A stretch of 41,507 bases of DNA, from positions 1 through 41,507 of the forward strand of contig CAZOKE010000007.1 of the NCBI GenBank assembly GCA_964580495.1, given 5' to 3'. Positions 7,199 through 13,764 of the stretch are shown here, piece by piece. Both the position numbers and the translations under genes were made by a program. Under the pieces are notes generated by a model, which was not told the DNA's origin, ran no database searches, and was given only the letters and a program-made list of their open reading frames with translations. The DNA is from JAIFWV01 sp964580495. GTDB taxonomy: Bacteria; Patescibacteriota; Doudnabacteria; UBA920; O2-02-FULL-48-8. The number at the start of each line of letters is the position of its first letter. Position 1 is the first letter of the stretch.

Positions 7199-8854
7199 CT
7201 AGTTGAAGTCCAGGTGCGACATCGCAAAATCCAGTTTGGCTTCGGCTTTTTTGCCGGGATTGAAAATATCTTCCGGATCAAAAATCTTTTTGGTTTGTTT
7301 AAACAGGCTGTAGACTTCCGGGCCGTACATTTTTTCCAAATACGGGCCGCGGACCAATCCGTCATTGTGCTCGCCGGTAAGCGAGCCGTGGTATTGCAAA
7401 ACCAGATCATAGACTTCTTCGCCCAGGTTTTTGATGACTTCTGCCGCGTGCGGATCCCCGACTTTCATAAGCGGGATGATATGGAAGTTGCCATCGCCAA
7501 CGTGTCCGGCGATAGTATACAGCAGTTTGTATTTATCCAAAATTGCATAAAGTTTGGGCAAAAATTCCGCCAGCACTTCGGGGTGCACCACGAAGTCATC
7601 GATGAAGGGTGCGGTGCGCATGCCGGAGACATGGTGGCGGAGCATGTTAAAGCTTTCGCGGCGAATGACCCAATATTTCTGCGCGTCATCATCCGACAGC
7701 ACCAATTTGGAACGCAAATTAAATTCCTTCAAAGATTCCTGCGCTTCTTTAGCCCGCTCCAGCGCGTCTTTTTCCGTGTCGGATGAAAATTCCGCCAGCA
7801 AAACTAGCTTGGGAATGCCGCCGGTTAAGGTCATCCAAAGTTCTGGGATAAATCCGAAAAATAACTTTATTGCATTCCCTTTTAGCCGGCCCAAGATATC
7901 CGGCAGCAGCCTTATCGCGACTTTAAAAGTCTGATCGTCATAAGACTCAATCGATTGGGGTTTAAATCGCAGCAAGTGGTTGGTAATAACCGGCAAATGG
8001 CTTAGCTCATCCAAAAACACCACCAACAAATGTTCGCGTGTATGCGGCTTCACGAGTTTGTAAGTAATTTCCGTGATCACCCCCAAAGTTCCTTGCGAAC
8101 CCACAATCATTTTGTTCAGGTCAAAAATGCCTTTTTGTTTATCATAAACATTCCAAAGATAGTATCCGGCAGAATTTTTGGACACGTCAGGCTTGGCTTT
8201 TTGCAGCAACTCGTAATTTTTCTCGATCAGATCGAACATGCCCCGGTAAATTTGAGCCTCCAGCCCTGATCCCGCTTTCTTTTTTTCCAGTTCCGGCATG
8301 CTCAGCGGTTTGAATGAATATTCCTTGCCGTCGGCCAAAACCATTTTGAGCGCCGCGACATAATTTTCGGTTTTGCCATAAAGCAGATTCAGCTCGCCGC
8401 CCGAATTGTTTGCAGCCATGCCGCCCAATGTGCACATTTCCCTGCTCGCAGGGTAGCTTGGCAGCAGCAAGCCGCGCTTGAGGCTTTCTTTCTCGAAATC
8501 GCGGTAGAAAACTCCCGGCTCGACAACGGCGCAGTCTTTGCCGAAATTTTTTATGCGGTTGAGGTATTTGGTGGTGCCGATAACAATCGACTCGCTCAAT
8601 GGTCCGCCAGTCATGTCCGTACCTGCTGCCCGAGTGGCAATCGACAAATTGACTCCGGCTTTTTTCTGGTCCGCCACAAACTTTACGATATTTTTGATAT
8701 CGTCATTGTCTTTGGGAAAAACCACGACTTGCGGCTTAAGTTTATACAGAGAAGCATCTTTAGAAAAATCACCCAAAGTCTTGGGGTCAGTTGCGACATC
8801 GCCTTTGATTATGCTTTTTATTTGTGTTTCTAAATCCATTTTTGGTGTTTGCAT
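7199..8854 (-). CDS. FAD-linked oxidase, GlcD / D-lactate dehydrogenase type
   Basis: 551 aa. The N-terminal PCMH-type FAD domain shows VVVFPKDNDDIKNIVKFV, IATRAAGTDMTGG and GSQGTLGVITEITYKLV. The C-terminal FAD-oxidase_C domain shows the metal/substrate block GHVGDGNFHI and HNDGLVRGPYLEKMYG. Members oxidise glycolate, D-lactate or other 2-hydroxyacids with FAD at the membrane; substrate unknown here. The start at 8854 lies just after the pilin stop; the longer frame (to 9013) only reads the pilin gene out of frame. An ATG at 8839 is equally possible. No strong SD. Might act with the 2-hydroxyacid and glycerate enzymes encoded near 38-40 kb. Confidence 0.9.
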   Translation of the reverse strand: MQTPKMDLETQIKSIIKGDVATDPKTLGDFSKDASLYKLKPQVVVFPKDNDDIKNIVKFVADQKKAGVNLSIATRAAGTDMTGGPLSESIVIGTTKYLNRIKNFGKDCAVVEPGVFYRDFEKESLKRGLLLPSYPASREMCTLGGMAANNSGGELNLLYGKTENYVAALKMVLADGKEYSFKPLSMPELEKKKAGSGLEAQIYRGMFDLIEKNYELLQKAKPDVSKNSAGYYLWNVYDKQKGIFDLNKMIVGSQGTLGVITEITYKLVKPHTREHLLVVFLDELSHLPVITNHLLRFKPQSIESYDDQTFKVAIRLLPDILGRLKGNAIKLFFGFIPELWMTLTGGIPKLVLLAEFSSDTEKDALERAKEAQESLKEFNLRSKLVLSDDDAQKYWVIRRESFNMLRHHVSGMRTAPFIDDFVVHPEVLAEFLPKLYAILDKYKLLYTIAGHVGDGNFHIIPLMKVGDPHAAEVIKNLGEEVYDLVLQYHGSLTGEHNDGLVRGPYLEKMYGPEVYSLFKQTKKIFDPEDIFNPGKKAEAKLDFAMSHLDFN

Positions 8855-8862
8855 TATACCAC

Positions 8863-9372
8863 TTATTTCCCGATTTGGTAATAAATCGGCGTGCCGTTCG
8901 GGCCGTCGGAGTTTGCTTTCAAAACCCCGGTTCCCCCGCCGGCAGTCGGCTGGGTCAAATTGGTTAATGTAATTGGTTCGTTTTGGTTTTCCAAATTGGC
9001 GTACAAATCGCAATGATTATCGTCGGTCACGATGTAGCGGTAATTGGTTTGAGAAGAAGAACCTGTTTTCGGATCCTGCGGCGGGTTGGAAATCATTGAG
9101 GCATACTGCGGGTATTTGCTCTGCAATTCCGGTACGAGCTGCGCGATATCATAATCACCGCTACCGGCATTTGGGATATAACAAGTCGAACCGGACAAAA
9201 ATTGCCCGATTTGTTTAAGCTCGGTTTCCCTGCGTACATCTCGCGCCTTGCCCCGCGCATTGCCGGTTGCCACCAAAACAACTCCAGCCAGCAGGCCGAT
9301 TATAGCTATAACAACTAATAATTCAATTAATGTAAATCCTTTAACGTCTAACTGAGCAGATATTTCCTTCAT
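8863..9372 (-). CDS. Type IV prepilin-like protein
   Basis: 169 aa. The prepilin site KGFTLIELLVVIAIIGLLAG (cut after Gly, methylated Phe, Glu at +5) is canonical, followed by GNARGKARDVRRETELKQIG as in pseudopilin/pilin stems. The globular part has two cysteines (STCYIP, NHCDLY) that could form a disulphide. Most such CPR proteins are pilus or competence subunits. The start was moved to 9372 because the longer frame adds intergenic sequence only. An 8-nt gap to the oxidase gene suggests a common transcript. Confidence 0.85.
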   Translation of the reverse strand: MKEISAQLDVKGFTLIELLVVIAIIGLLAGVVLVATGNARGKARDVRRETELKQIGQFLSGSTCYIPNAGSGDYDIAQLVPELQSKYPQYASMISNPPQDPKTGSSSQTNYRYIVTDDNHCDLYANLENQNEPITLTNLTQPTAGGGTGVLKANSDGPNGTPIYYQIGK

Positions 9373-9420
9373 ATAGCAGTTTGGTTTTGGTTTAATGGAA
9401 ATTTGCCGCTGTCTGAGCAC

Positions 9421-9442
9421 AAGCCAGCCATAAGGCTGGCTT
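9421..9442. repeat. Hairpin upstream of the pilin gene
   Basis: Perfect 9-bp stem AAGCCAGCC/GGCTGGCTT with a 4-nt loop. T-run only on the plus strand, where no gene needs it; on the minus strand it lies in the pilin leader. Confidence 0.55.
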
Positions 9443-9504
9443 TTAAGCCAGTGAACTGAATTGTCTTTTGTCGCGAGGATTGGCAAATTTCCGACTTCTT
9501 TTCC

Positions 9505-9532
9505 GTCACTTTTCTTCTAGAAGAAAAGTGAC
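9505..9532. repeat. 28-bp perfect palindrome
   Basis: Bases 9505-9518 (GTCACTTTTCTTCT) are exactly complementary to 9519-9532 with no spacer. It lies between the dihydroorotate dehydrogenase 3' end and the pilin leader. It could be a cruciform, a factor-binding dyad or the stem of a U-poor terminator. Confidence 0.7.
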
Positions 9533-9560
9533 AATTTGGTTCTCGAAAATAACAAAAAAC

Positions 9561-10667
9561 TTATAATTGTCGAATAGATTCTTTTACATCCACTCCCACG
9601 GCCTGGGAGATGGAATCAAACCCGTCACGCTTAAGCAATTCCACTAATCCTTTGTTAATCTCCCCAATCACCTGCGGCCCTTCGTAAATCATGCCCGTGA
9701 TCATTTGGATAAGTGAAGCTCCCAGCCTGATTTTTTTGTAAGCGTCTTCTGCCGTAAACACGCCGCCGCAACCGACCAATACATATTTTCCTTTTGTTTG
9801 GGAATAGATATAAGCAAGCAACTCGTTGCTCAACTCCTCCACAACTTTGCCGCTTAAGCCGCCTTGTTGTGGCACAACCTGTTCTATAATCTTGGGGTTG
9901 TCTCTGTTCTTGGTCAGGTTGGTGCAAATAATCCCCTGCACTTTGTGCCGGCCCAATATTTCCAAAATCGAATCAATTTGGACTTTGCTCAAATCTGGCG
10001 ACAGCTTTATGAATACCGGTTTATTTGTCTGAATTTTATCGATTTCGGCCAAAAGCAAATCCAAACTCGCGGGATCCGTAAACGGCTGGCCGCCAAAAGC
10101 ATTGGGACAACTTATGTTTATTGTTGTGTAGTCGCCAATCGGCAGCATGACTTTGTAGGCTTTGACATAATCAGCAATGCCAGCTGTAGTGTCTACAGTT
10201 ACCGGGCTGTTGGTCTTGGCCACACTGATTCCAATCGGGATTTTGAATTTCTTATTTCTCAATCTTTCGGAAATAATTTCGCACCCGTCATTTTTCAATC
10301 CATAATAAACAACCAAAGATTTGGACAATGGCAGTCGCCATAACCTGGGTTTATCATTGCCTTTGCATGGTTCGCCAGTTATGGATCCAACCTCTTCAAA
10401 CCCAAACCCCACTTCCGGCAGGATCTGGGTCAGTTCCGCATTTTTATCAAAGCCAGCAGCCAACCCGATGGGATTGGGAAAGTAAATACCTAGAATATTT
10501 TGTTTCAGCGATTTATTTTCGTAAAAGAAAAATTTGCGCGTTACAAATCTCTCAAACGCAAACTTTCCCAGCAACTTGCCGAGTCTGGTGATGCGGTCAT
10601 GCACTTCTTCCGGATCGCGCCGGAAAGCCAAAGGCTTGAAAATATGATTGTATAGATAAGAGATCAT
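9561..10667 (-). CDS. pyrD: Dihydroorotate dehydrogenase, class 2 framework
   Basis: 368 aa. Oxidises dihydroorotate to orotate in pyrimidine synthesis using FMN. The N-terminal helical extension, GLAAGFDKNAELTQILPEVGFGFEEVGS, KPRLWRL, the GGLSG block and the GCGGV..A phosphate loop match class 2 (quinone-linked, membrane-associated) enzymes. The catalytic-base motif is NISCPN with Cys187, as in class 1 enzymes; class 2 enzymes normally have Ser there. ATG at 10667 is preferred over TTG at 10682 because GGTGG lies 8-9 nt before it. No other pyr gene is nearby. Confidence 0.9.
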   Translation of the reverse strand: MISYLYNHIFKPLAFRRDPEEVHDRITRLGKLLGKFAFERFVTRKFFFYENKSLKQNILGIYFPNPIGLAAGFDKNAELTQILPEVGFGFEEVGSITGEPCKGNDKPRLWRLPLSKSLVVYYGLKNDGCEIISERLRNKKFKIPIGISVAKTNSPVTVDTTAGIADYVKAYKVMLPIGDYTTINISCPNAFGGQPFTDPASLDLLLAEIDKIQTNKPVFIKLSPDLSKVQIDSILEILGRHKVQGIICTNLTKNRDNPKIIEQVVPQQGGLSGKVVEELSNELLAYIYSQTKGKYVLVGCGGVFTAEDAYKKIRLGASLIQMITGMIYEGPQVIGEINKGLVELLKRDGFDSISQAVGVDVKESIRQL

Positions 10668-10709
10668 TTTATTTGCCACCAAATATCATAACATAAATTA
10701 TCCGAAAGG

Positions 10710-11081
10710 TTAGGGTTTTTCAGTGACTTCCCAATTTCGGATGTAAACGGTTTGTTTTGCGCGTTCAACTCCCCGCTCCAACATAATATCGTATGCTCCG
10801 GCTTCTTCATACGAATTAAAAGATACAACCGTCAGCGCATATCCGGGCCCAGTTTTAGCAACTGCAATTTGAGCGGCTTTCTTAATGCCGGGAGTCATTT
10901 CAAAAGCGCGGATGCAAGCTCCAACTTCTTCATCGTAAGCAAATCCGGCCGGTGTGAGGCACCCATGAGCATCCCTCTGCCCTCCTATTAAAATTTCTTG
11001 GTTCGGCTTCGGCTTGGCCGAGAGCAGATAACCGACTGCCAGCAGGCCCAAAATAGCAATGGCTATGGTAATCCTAGACAT
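10710..11081 (-). CDS. Single-helix anchored protein with GGQRDxHGC motif
   Basis: 123 aa. One N-terminal membrane helix (ITIAIAILGLLAVGYLLSA), then IGGQRDAHGCLTPAGFAYDE followed by VGACIRAFE. That Cys-containing motif recurs in many exported bacterial proteins (GGxRDxxGCLxxAGYxW...CxRxWE, from memory) and its two cysteines probably bond. The C-terminal half (KKAAQIAVAKTGPGYALTVV onward) is a small alpha/beta domain of unknown role. Exported, function unknown. Confidence 0.7.
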   Translation of the reverse strand: MSRITIAIAILGLLAVGYLLSAKPKPNQEILIGGQRDAHGCLTPAGFAYDEEVGACIRAFEMTPGIKKAAQIAVAKTGPGYALTVVSFNSYEEAGAYDIMLERGVERAKQTVYIRNWEVTEKP

Positions 11082-11144
11082 AAAATTATTGCTAATAATA
11101 CAAATTTAGTGTAATACTTTGCCAAGCGCTTTTGCAACCCATAC

Positions 11145-11166
11145 AAAAAAGACCACATACGTGGTC
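11145..11166 (-). terminator. Terminator of the SRPBCC-DHFR cluster
   Basis: GACCAC (11151-11156), loop ATAC, GTGGTC (11161-11166); six A at 11145-11150 form the U-run on the minus strand. Confidence 0.85.
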
Positions 11167-11174
11167 AATTTTGA

Positions 11175-11651
11175 TTACGTTGCCAAGAAAGCTTTAAGTT
11201 TTTCTAGCTGTTGAGTAAACCCAGCCTGCATTCCTTGAATTGCCATTTGGGCGCCTGGACCGATCTTGTACACCGAAGCTTTCAGGTTAAGTTTTGTCTT
11301 GCCGTTTTCTTCGCTCAAAACCAGCTCTGTAACTTGTTCAATTCCGGTCGCGTCTTCGGCTCCTTCGGTCCAAGCCTTGGATTTGTAAGCTAATTTGGAG
11401 TTCGGTTCCACAACTGTATATTCCGCATCCATGGGCCATCGCGTGCCTTTGTACGGCCCCATCGCCTCCCCCGCTTCCATCACTATATAAAATTTCCCGC
11501 CAACTTTAAGATCTACTTCGCATTCTGGAATAATCACGTTATCCGGCCCCCACCATTGTTTGAGGAGCTCCGGTTTTGTCCAAGCTTCCCAGACTTTCTC
11601 AACCGGCGCGTCATAAGTTCGTTCAAATGTAACTTCCTTAATTGGTTGCAT
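11175..11651 (-). CDS. SRPBCC / AHSA1 family ligand-binding protein
   Basis: 158 aa, typical of the helix-grip START-like fold. FERTYDAPVEKVWEAWTKPELLKQWWGP is the standard AHSA1 opening; the C-terminal long helix is MAIQGMQAGFTQQLEKLKAFL. The family binds hydrophobic ligands; molecular role rarely known. AGGGA about 6 nt upstream supports the start. Last gene of a minus-strand run with the YdeI-like, DUF1801 and DHFR-like genes. Confidence 0.88.
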   Translation of the reverse strand: MQPIKEVTFERTYDAPVEKVWEAWTKPELLKQWWGPDNVIIPECEVDLKVGGKFYIVMEAGEAMGPYKGTRWPMDAEYTVVEPNSKLAYKSKAWTEGAEDATGIEQVTELVLSEENGKTKLNLKASVYKIGPGAQMAIQGMQAGFTQQLEKLKAFLAT

Positions 11652-11674
11652 ATTTTCCCTTTCGCCACAACCTG

Positions 11675-11689
11675 GTTCTCGAAGAGAAC
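11675..11689. repeat. Short hairpin GTTCTC-GAA-GAGAAC
   Basis: 6-bp perfect stem with a 3-nt loop in the gap between the YdeI-like and SRPBCC genes. A similar TTTGGTTCTCGAA fragment precedes the dihydroorotate dehydrogenase 3' end near 9536, so this may be a small dispersed element or an attenuating hairpin. Confidence 0.4.
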
Positions 11690-11699
11690 AAAATTAAAA

Positions 11700-11999
11700 T
11701 TATTTTTTACGTCTACTAAGCACCCACTGCACGGAACGACTAACCGCTTTGTCTTTGCGATGCGGGCAGCCATACCAGCAGCAGGGCCTTCGCATTCCTT
11801 CCTTGAGTTCCGAGCGCGTCCTTTTGACGTGCTCTTTCCTGGTTTCCGGCAAAGTCACCGAAATGGTCCAACAAATCCATTCGTTGCGCGCCAGCGGAGT
11901 CAGGTCTTCCCACGCAGCCAGAGCTTTTTTGTCGGCAAGCAAAACTTTTTTCAAATCTGCCGGAACCGTATGAACAACACCTTGTGAAATCTTAGGCAT
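11700..11999 (-). CDS. YdeI/OmpD-associated (bacteriocin-protection) family protein
   Basis: 99 aa. VPADLKKVLLADKKALAAWEDLTPLARNEWICWTIS matches the YdeI/OmpD-associated domain, followed by TRKEHVKRTRSELKEGMRRPCCWYGCPHR, a Cys-rich end seen in short members. Function poorly defined; some homologues protect against bacteriocins or peptides. AGGAGA 7 nt upstream lies inside the 3' end of the DUF1801 gene, so the two are coupled. Confidence 0.8.
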   Translation of the reverse strand: MPKISQGVVHTVPADLKKVLLADKKALAAWEDLTPLARNEWICWTISVTLPETRKEHVKRTRSELKEGMRRPCCWYGCPHRKDKAVSRSVQWVLSRRKK

Positions 12000-12001
12000 T
12001 C

Positions 12002-12370
12002 TTACGTCTCCTGGCTTTCCTCGATTCTAAGTTCATTGTGTTTCATTCTTGCTTTTATCAATTTTGTAATGAGTGATTTTGGAAATTTATTTACTGGCAG
12101 GTGAATCGCGGATTTTGTGGTTACATAACTTTCAAGTTCTTCTGCATGATTGGCAATAATCGGCGGCGGGATGTATAGGCCAACATAATCTTTCTGGGCT
12201 GCAAAATAAACCAGTCGGCCGCGATAATCATAATACGGCATGCCGTAGCTGAGACGCTCTTCTGCAGTTGGAGCTATTTTCTTTATTAGAGCCCTAAGCT
12301 GATTCAACGAAGGTCTCATGTGAGCCGGGGCCAGTTCTATATATTCTTTTACATTATTGGGTTTCTTCAT
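12002..12370 (-). CDS. DUF1801 (YdhG-like) protein
   Basis: 122 aa. MKKPNNVKEYIELAPAHMRPSLNQLRALIK and AEERLSYGMPYYDYRGRLVYFAAQKDYVGLY are diagnostic of DUF1801, sometimes called iron-chaperone-like or YdhG. Biochemical role unproven. Its stop (TAA) is two bases from the next start. Confidence 0.85.
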   Translation of the reverse strand: MKKPNNVKEYIELAPAHMRPSLNQLRALIKKIAPTAEERLSYGMPYYDYRGRLVYFAAQKDYVGLYIPPPIIANHAEELESYVTTKSAIHLPVNKFPKSLITKLIKARMKHNELRIEESQET

Positions 12371-12427
12371 ATTCTAAGGGTAACAAAAAACACTAGCAAT
12401 TGCTAATGTCCTTTGTTTATTTCAGCA

Positions 12428-13018
12428 TCAAAACGATCCTGTTTCAACTTCTCCGGCTCGCTTGTAATTAGCTACAATAATTCCTCTGGGCGAGGTTTTA
12501 CATTCAGTCAATGTGAAAGCCGCCGGTTTGGTTCCTTCCCCGAACAATCGTTTGCCGCTGCCCAACGTAACCGGGTATATTTTCAACCACAACTCATCTA
12601 TTAGATCAAGCCTAAGCAGTGTCTGAACAAAATTGCTGCTGCCGTAGACTTGAAGCGCCGGCCCGTCCGATTCTTTCAGTTTTTTTAAATCGGAGTCGTC
12701 TTCGATAACGGCTGTATTTTCCCAATCGGGATTAACCAGCGTTTTGGAAGCGACATATTTGGTAATCTTATTCACCTGGGGCCAGTCCTTGGTATGGTTC
12801 GGCCAGTATCCGGCAAATATATCATATGTTTTGCGGCCGAGGAGCAAATCGTATTCGCCCGCCATCTGCTCTGCCATGACCTTTCCAAAAAATTCATCGG
12901 CATAAGGAAAAGTCCAACCGCCGTATTTAAAGCCGCCGGAGGTATCTTCCTGCGGTCCGCCAGGCGCTTGTATCACGCCATCAAGGGACATAAATTCCAG
13001 AACAATAATTTTTCTCAT
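12428..13018 (-). CDS. Dihydrofolate reductase-like (RibD C-terminal domain) protein
   Basis: 196 aa. MRKIIVLEFMSLDGVIQAPGG and LLLGRKTYDIFAGYWP are the DHFR-like NADPH-binding opening; LQVYGSSNFVQTLLRLDLIDELWLKIYPVTLGSGKRLF is the RibD-C block. Such standalone proteins are usually oxidoreductases of unknown substrate rather than true DHFR. First gene of the four-gene minus-strand run. Confidence 0.88.
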   Translation of the reverse strand: MRKIIVLEFMSLDGVIQAPGGPQEDTSGGFKYGGWTFPYADEFFGKVMAEQMAGEYDLLLGRKTYDIFAGYWPNHTKDWPQVNKITKYVASKTLVNPDWENTAVIEDDSDLKKLKESDGPALQVYGSSNFVQTLLRLDLIDELWLKIYPVTLGSGKRLFGEGTKPAAFTLTECKTSPRGIIVANYKRAGEVETGSF

Positions 13019-13131
13019 ATTTTTATTTAATTAAAAAATCTTAATAGATTTATGTTTTATAGTATACATTAATTAAAAACTTCCAAGGTATGGTCAATTT
13101 GACTCTCCCCATTTCGCTGATTAAATAAGTC

Positions 13132-13160
13132 TTGATAAAACCCAAGTTATTTGTTAGAAT
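13132..13160 (+). promoter_or_regulatory. Sigma-70 promoter of tRNA-Asn
   Basis: TTGATA (13132-13137), exactly 17 nt, then TAGAAT (13155-13160). The expected start is a few bases before the tRNA at 13185. Confidence 0.75.
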
Positions 13161-13218
13161 CTTTATGTTAAATTACCGTATTATTCGGGCGTAGCTCAGC
13201 GGTAGAGCGAGGGACTGT

Positions 13219-13764
13219 GAATCTTAGGTTAATTGGTGGCAGAAAGCTTTAAGCATGCCAGACAATAGAACCTATTCCAACCGCCGTCTATATATGATCG
13301 AGGCTGTTCGGAAGCGACGAAAGAAGCTTCGTGAAATGGCCAGAATATATAAAGGCGGAAAATGTATTCTTTGTGGTTACAGCAAGTATCTAGGTGGACT
13401 TGATTTCCATCACCTTGATCCTTCCCAAAAAGATTTCGAGATTTCTACAAGAGGTCTCACAAGATCTTGGGATAAGATCAAAAACGAATTGGACAAGTGC
13501 GTGCTGATTTGCGCTAACTGTCATAGAGAATCACATGCTGGAATATCGCAGCTTCCTGGAGAAATCCAGGTTGAAAAACGAGGTGAATTCGGGGAAGTCC
13601 TCAAAAAGGATAATCCCGAGCCAAGTCCAGCCCCAGTTAAAAACTGGAGCTGGAAAGGTGTAGAGACTATCTCTTCGGAGAGTAGATCAAAAGATGATCG
13701 AAGCGCCTCGGATCCGAAAGGATCATGATATAGTCCATCCCTAGAGGTAACTTTAGGAGCAATG
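13219..13764 (+). ncRNA. Group I self-splicing intron in the tRNA-Asn anticodon
   Basis: 546 nt, inserted after U35. The 5' exon ends in U and the intron ends in G, as group I introns require. P1: exon CTGT with guide GCAG (13239-13242) giving the U-G pair. P4: TTCGGG 13588-13593 with CCCGAG 13615-13620. P5: GTCC/GGAT. P6: CCAGC/GCTGG (13627-13631, 13649-13653) and P6a CCAGTT/AACTGG. P7: GACTA 13665-13669 with TAGTC 13731-13735, in the classic R (GTGTAGAGACTA) and S (GATATAGTCC) contexts. P7.1: TCTC-TTCG-GAGA. P8: GATCC-GAAA-GGATC (13711-13724). P9: 13740-13757 with a GTAA tetraloop. It encodes an HNH endonuclease. Confidence 0.92.
13255..13728 (+). CDS. HNH homing endonuclease of the intron
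   Basis: 157 aa. A basic N-terminus (RKRRKKLREMARIYK) precedes an HNH zinc module: CILCGYSKYLGGLDFHHLDP, then CVLICANCHRESHAG. Intron-borne HNH enzymes cut the intronless allele to spread the intron; the target here would be an uninterrupted tRNA-Asn gene. The frame continues through the intron core (P4 to P8) and stops in the S strand of P7, so the last ~45 residues are constrained by RNA structure and are low-complexity (Ser/Pro/Lys). The functional protein may end earlier in effect. Confidence 0.85.
   Translation: MPDNRTYSNRRLYMIEAVRKRRKKLREMARIYKGGKCILCGYSKYLGGLDFHHLDPSQKDFEISTRGLTRSWDKIKNELDKCVLICANCHRESHAGISQLPGEIQVEKRGEFGEVLKKDNPEPSPAPVKNWSWKGVETISSESRSKDDRSASDPKGS

Noticed and set aside
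7157..7786. 209-aa ORF antisense to the FAD-linked oxidase
   Set aside because: Mirror frame of a well-supported gene; Phe/Gln-rich shadow composition.
8855..9013. N-terminal extension of the FAD-linked oxidase
   Set aside because: It reads the pilin gene in another frame and has no family counterpart.
13185..13230. tRNA-His read from anticodon GTG in the unspliced 5' half
   Set aside because: No G-1 and no C73; the group I splice rules and G73 give tRNA-Asn(GUU).
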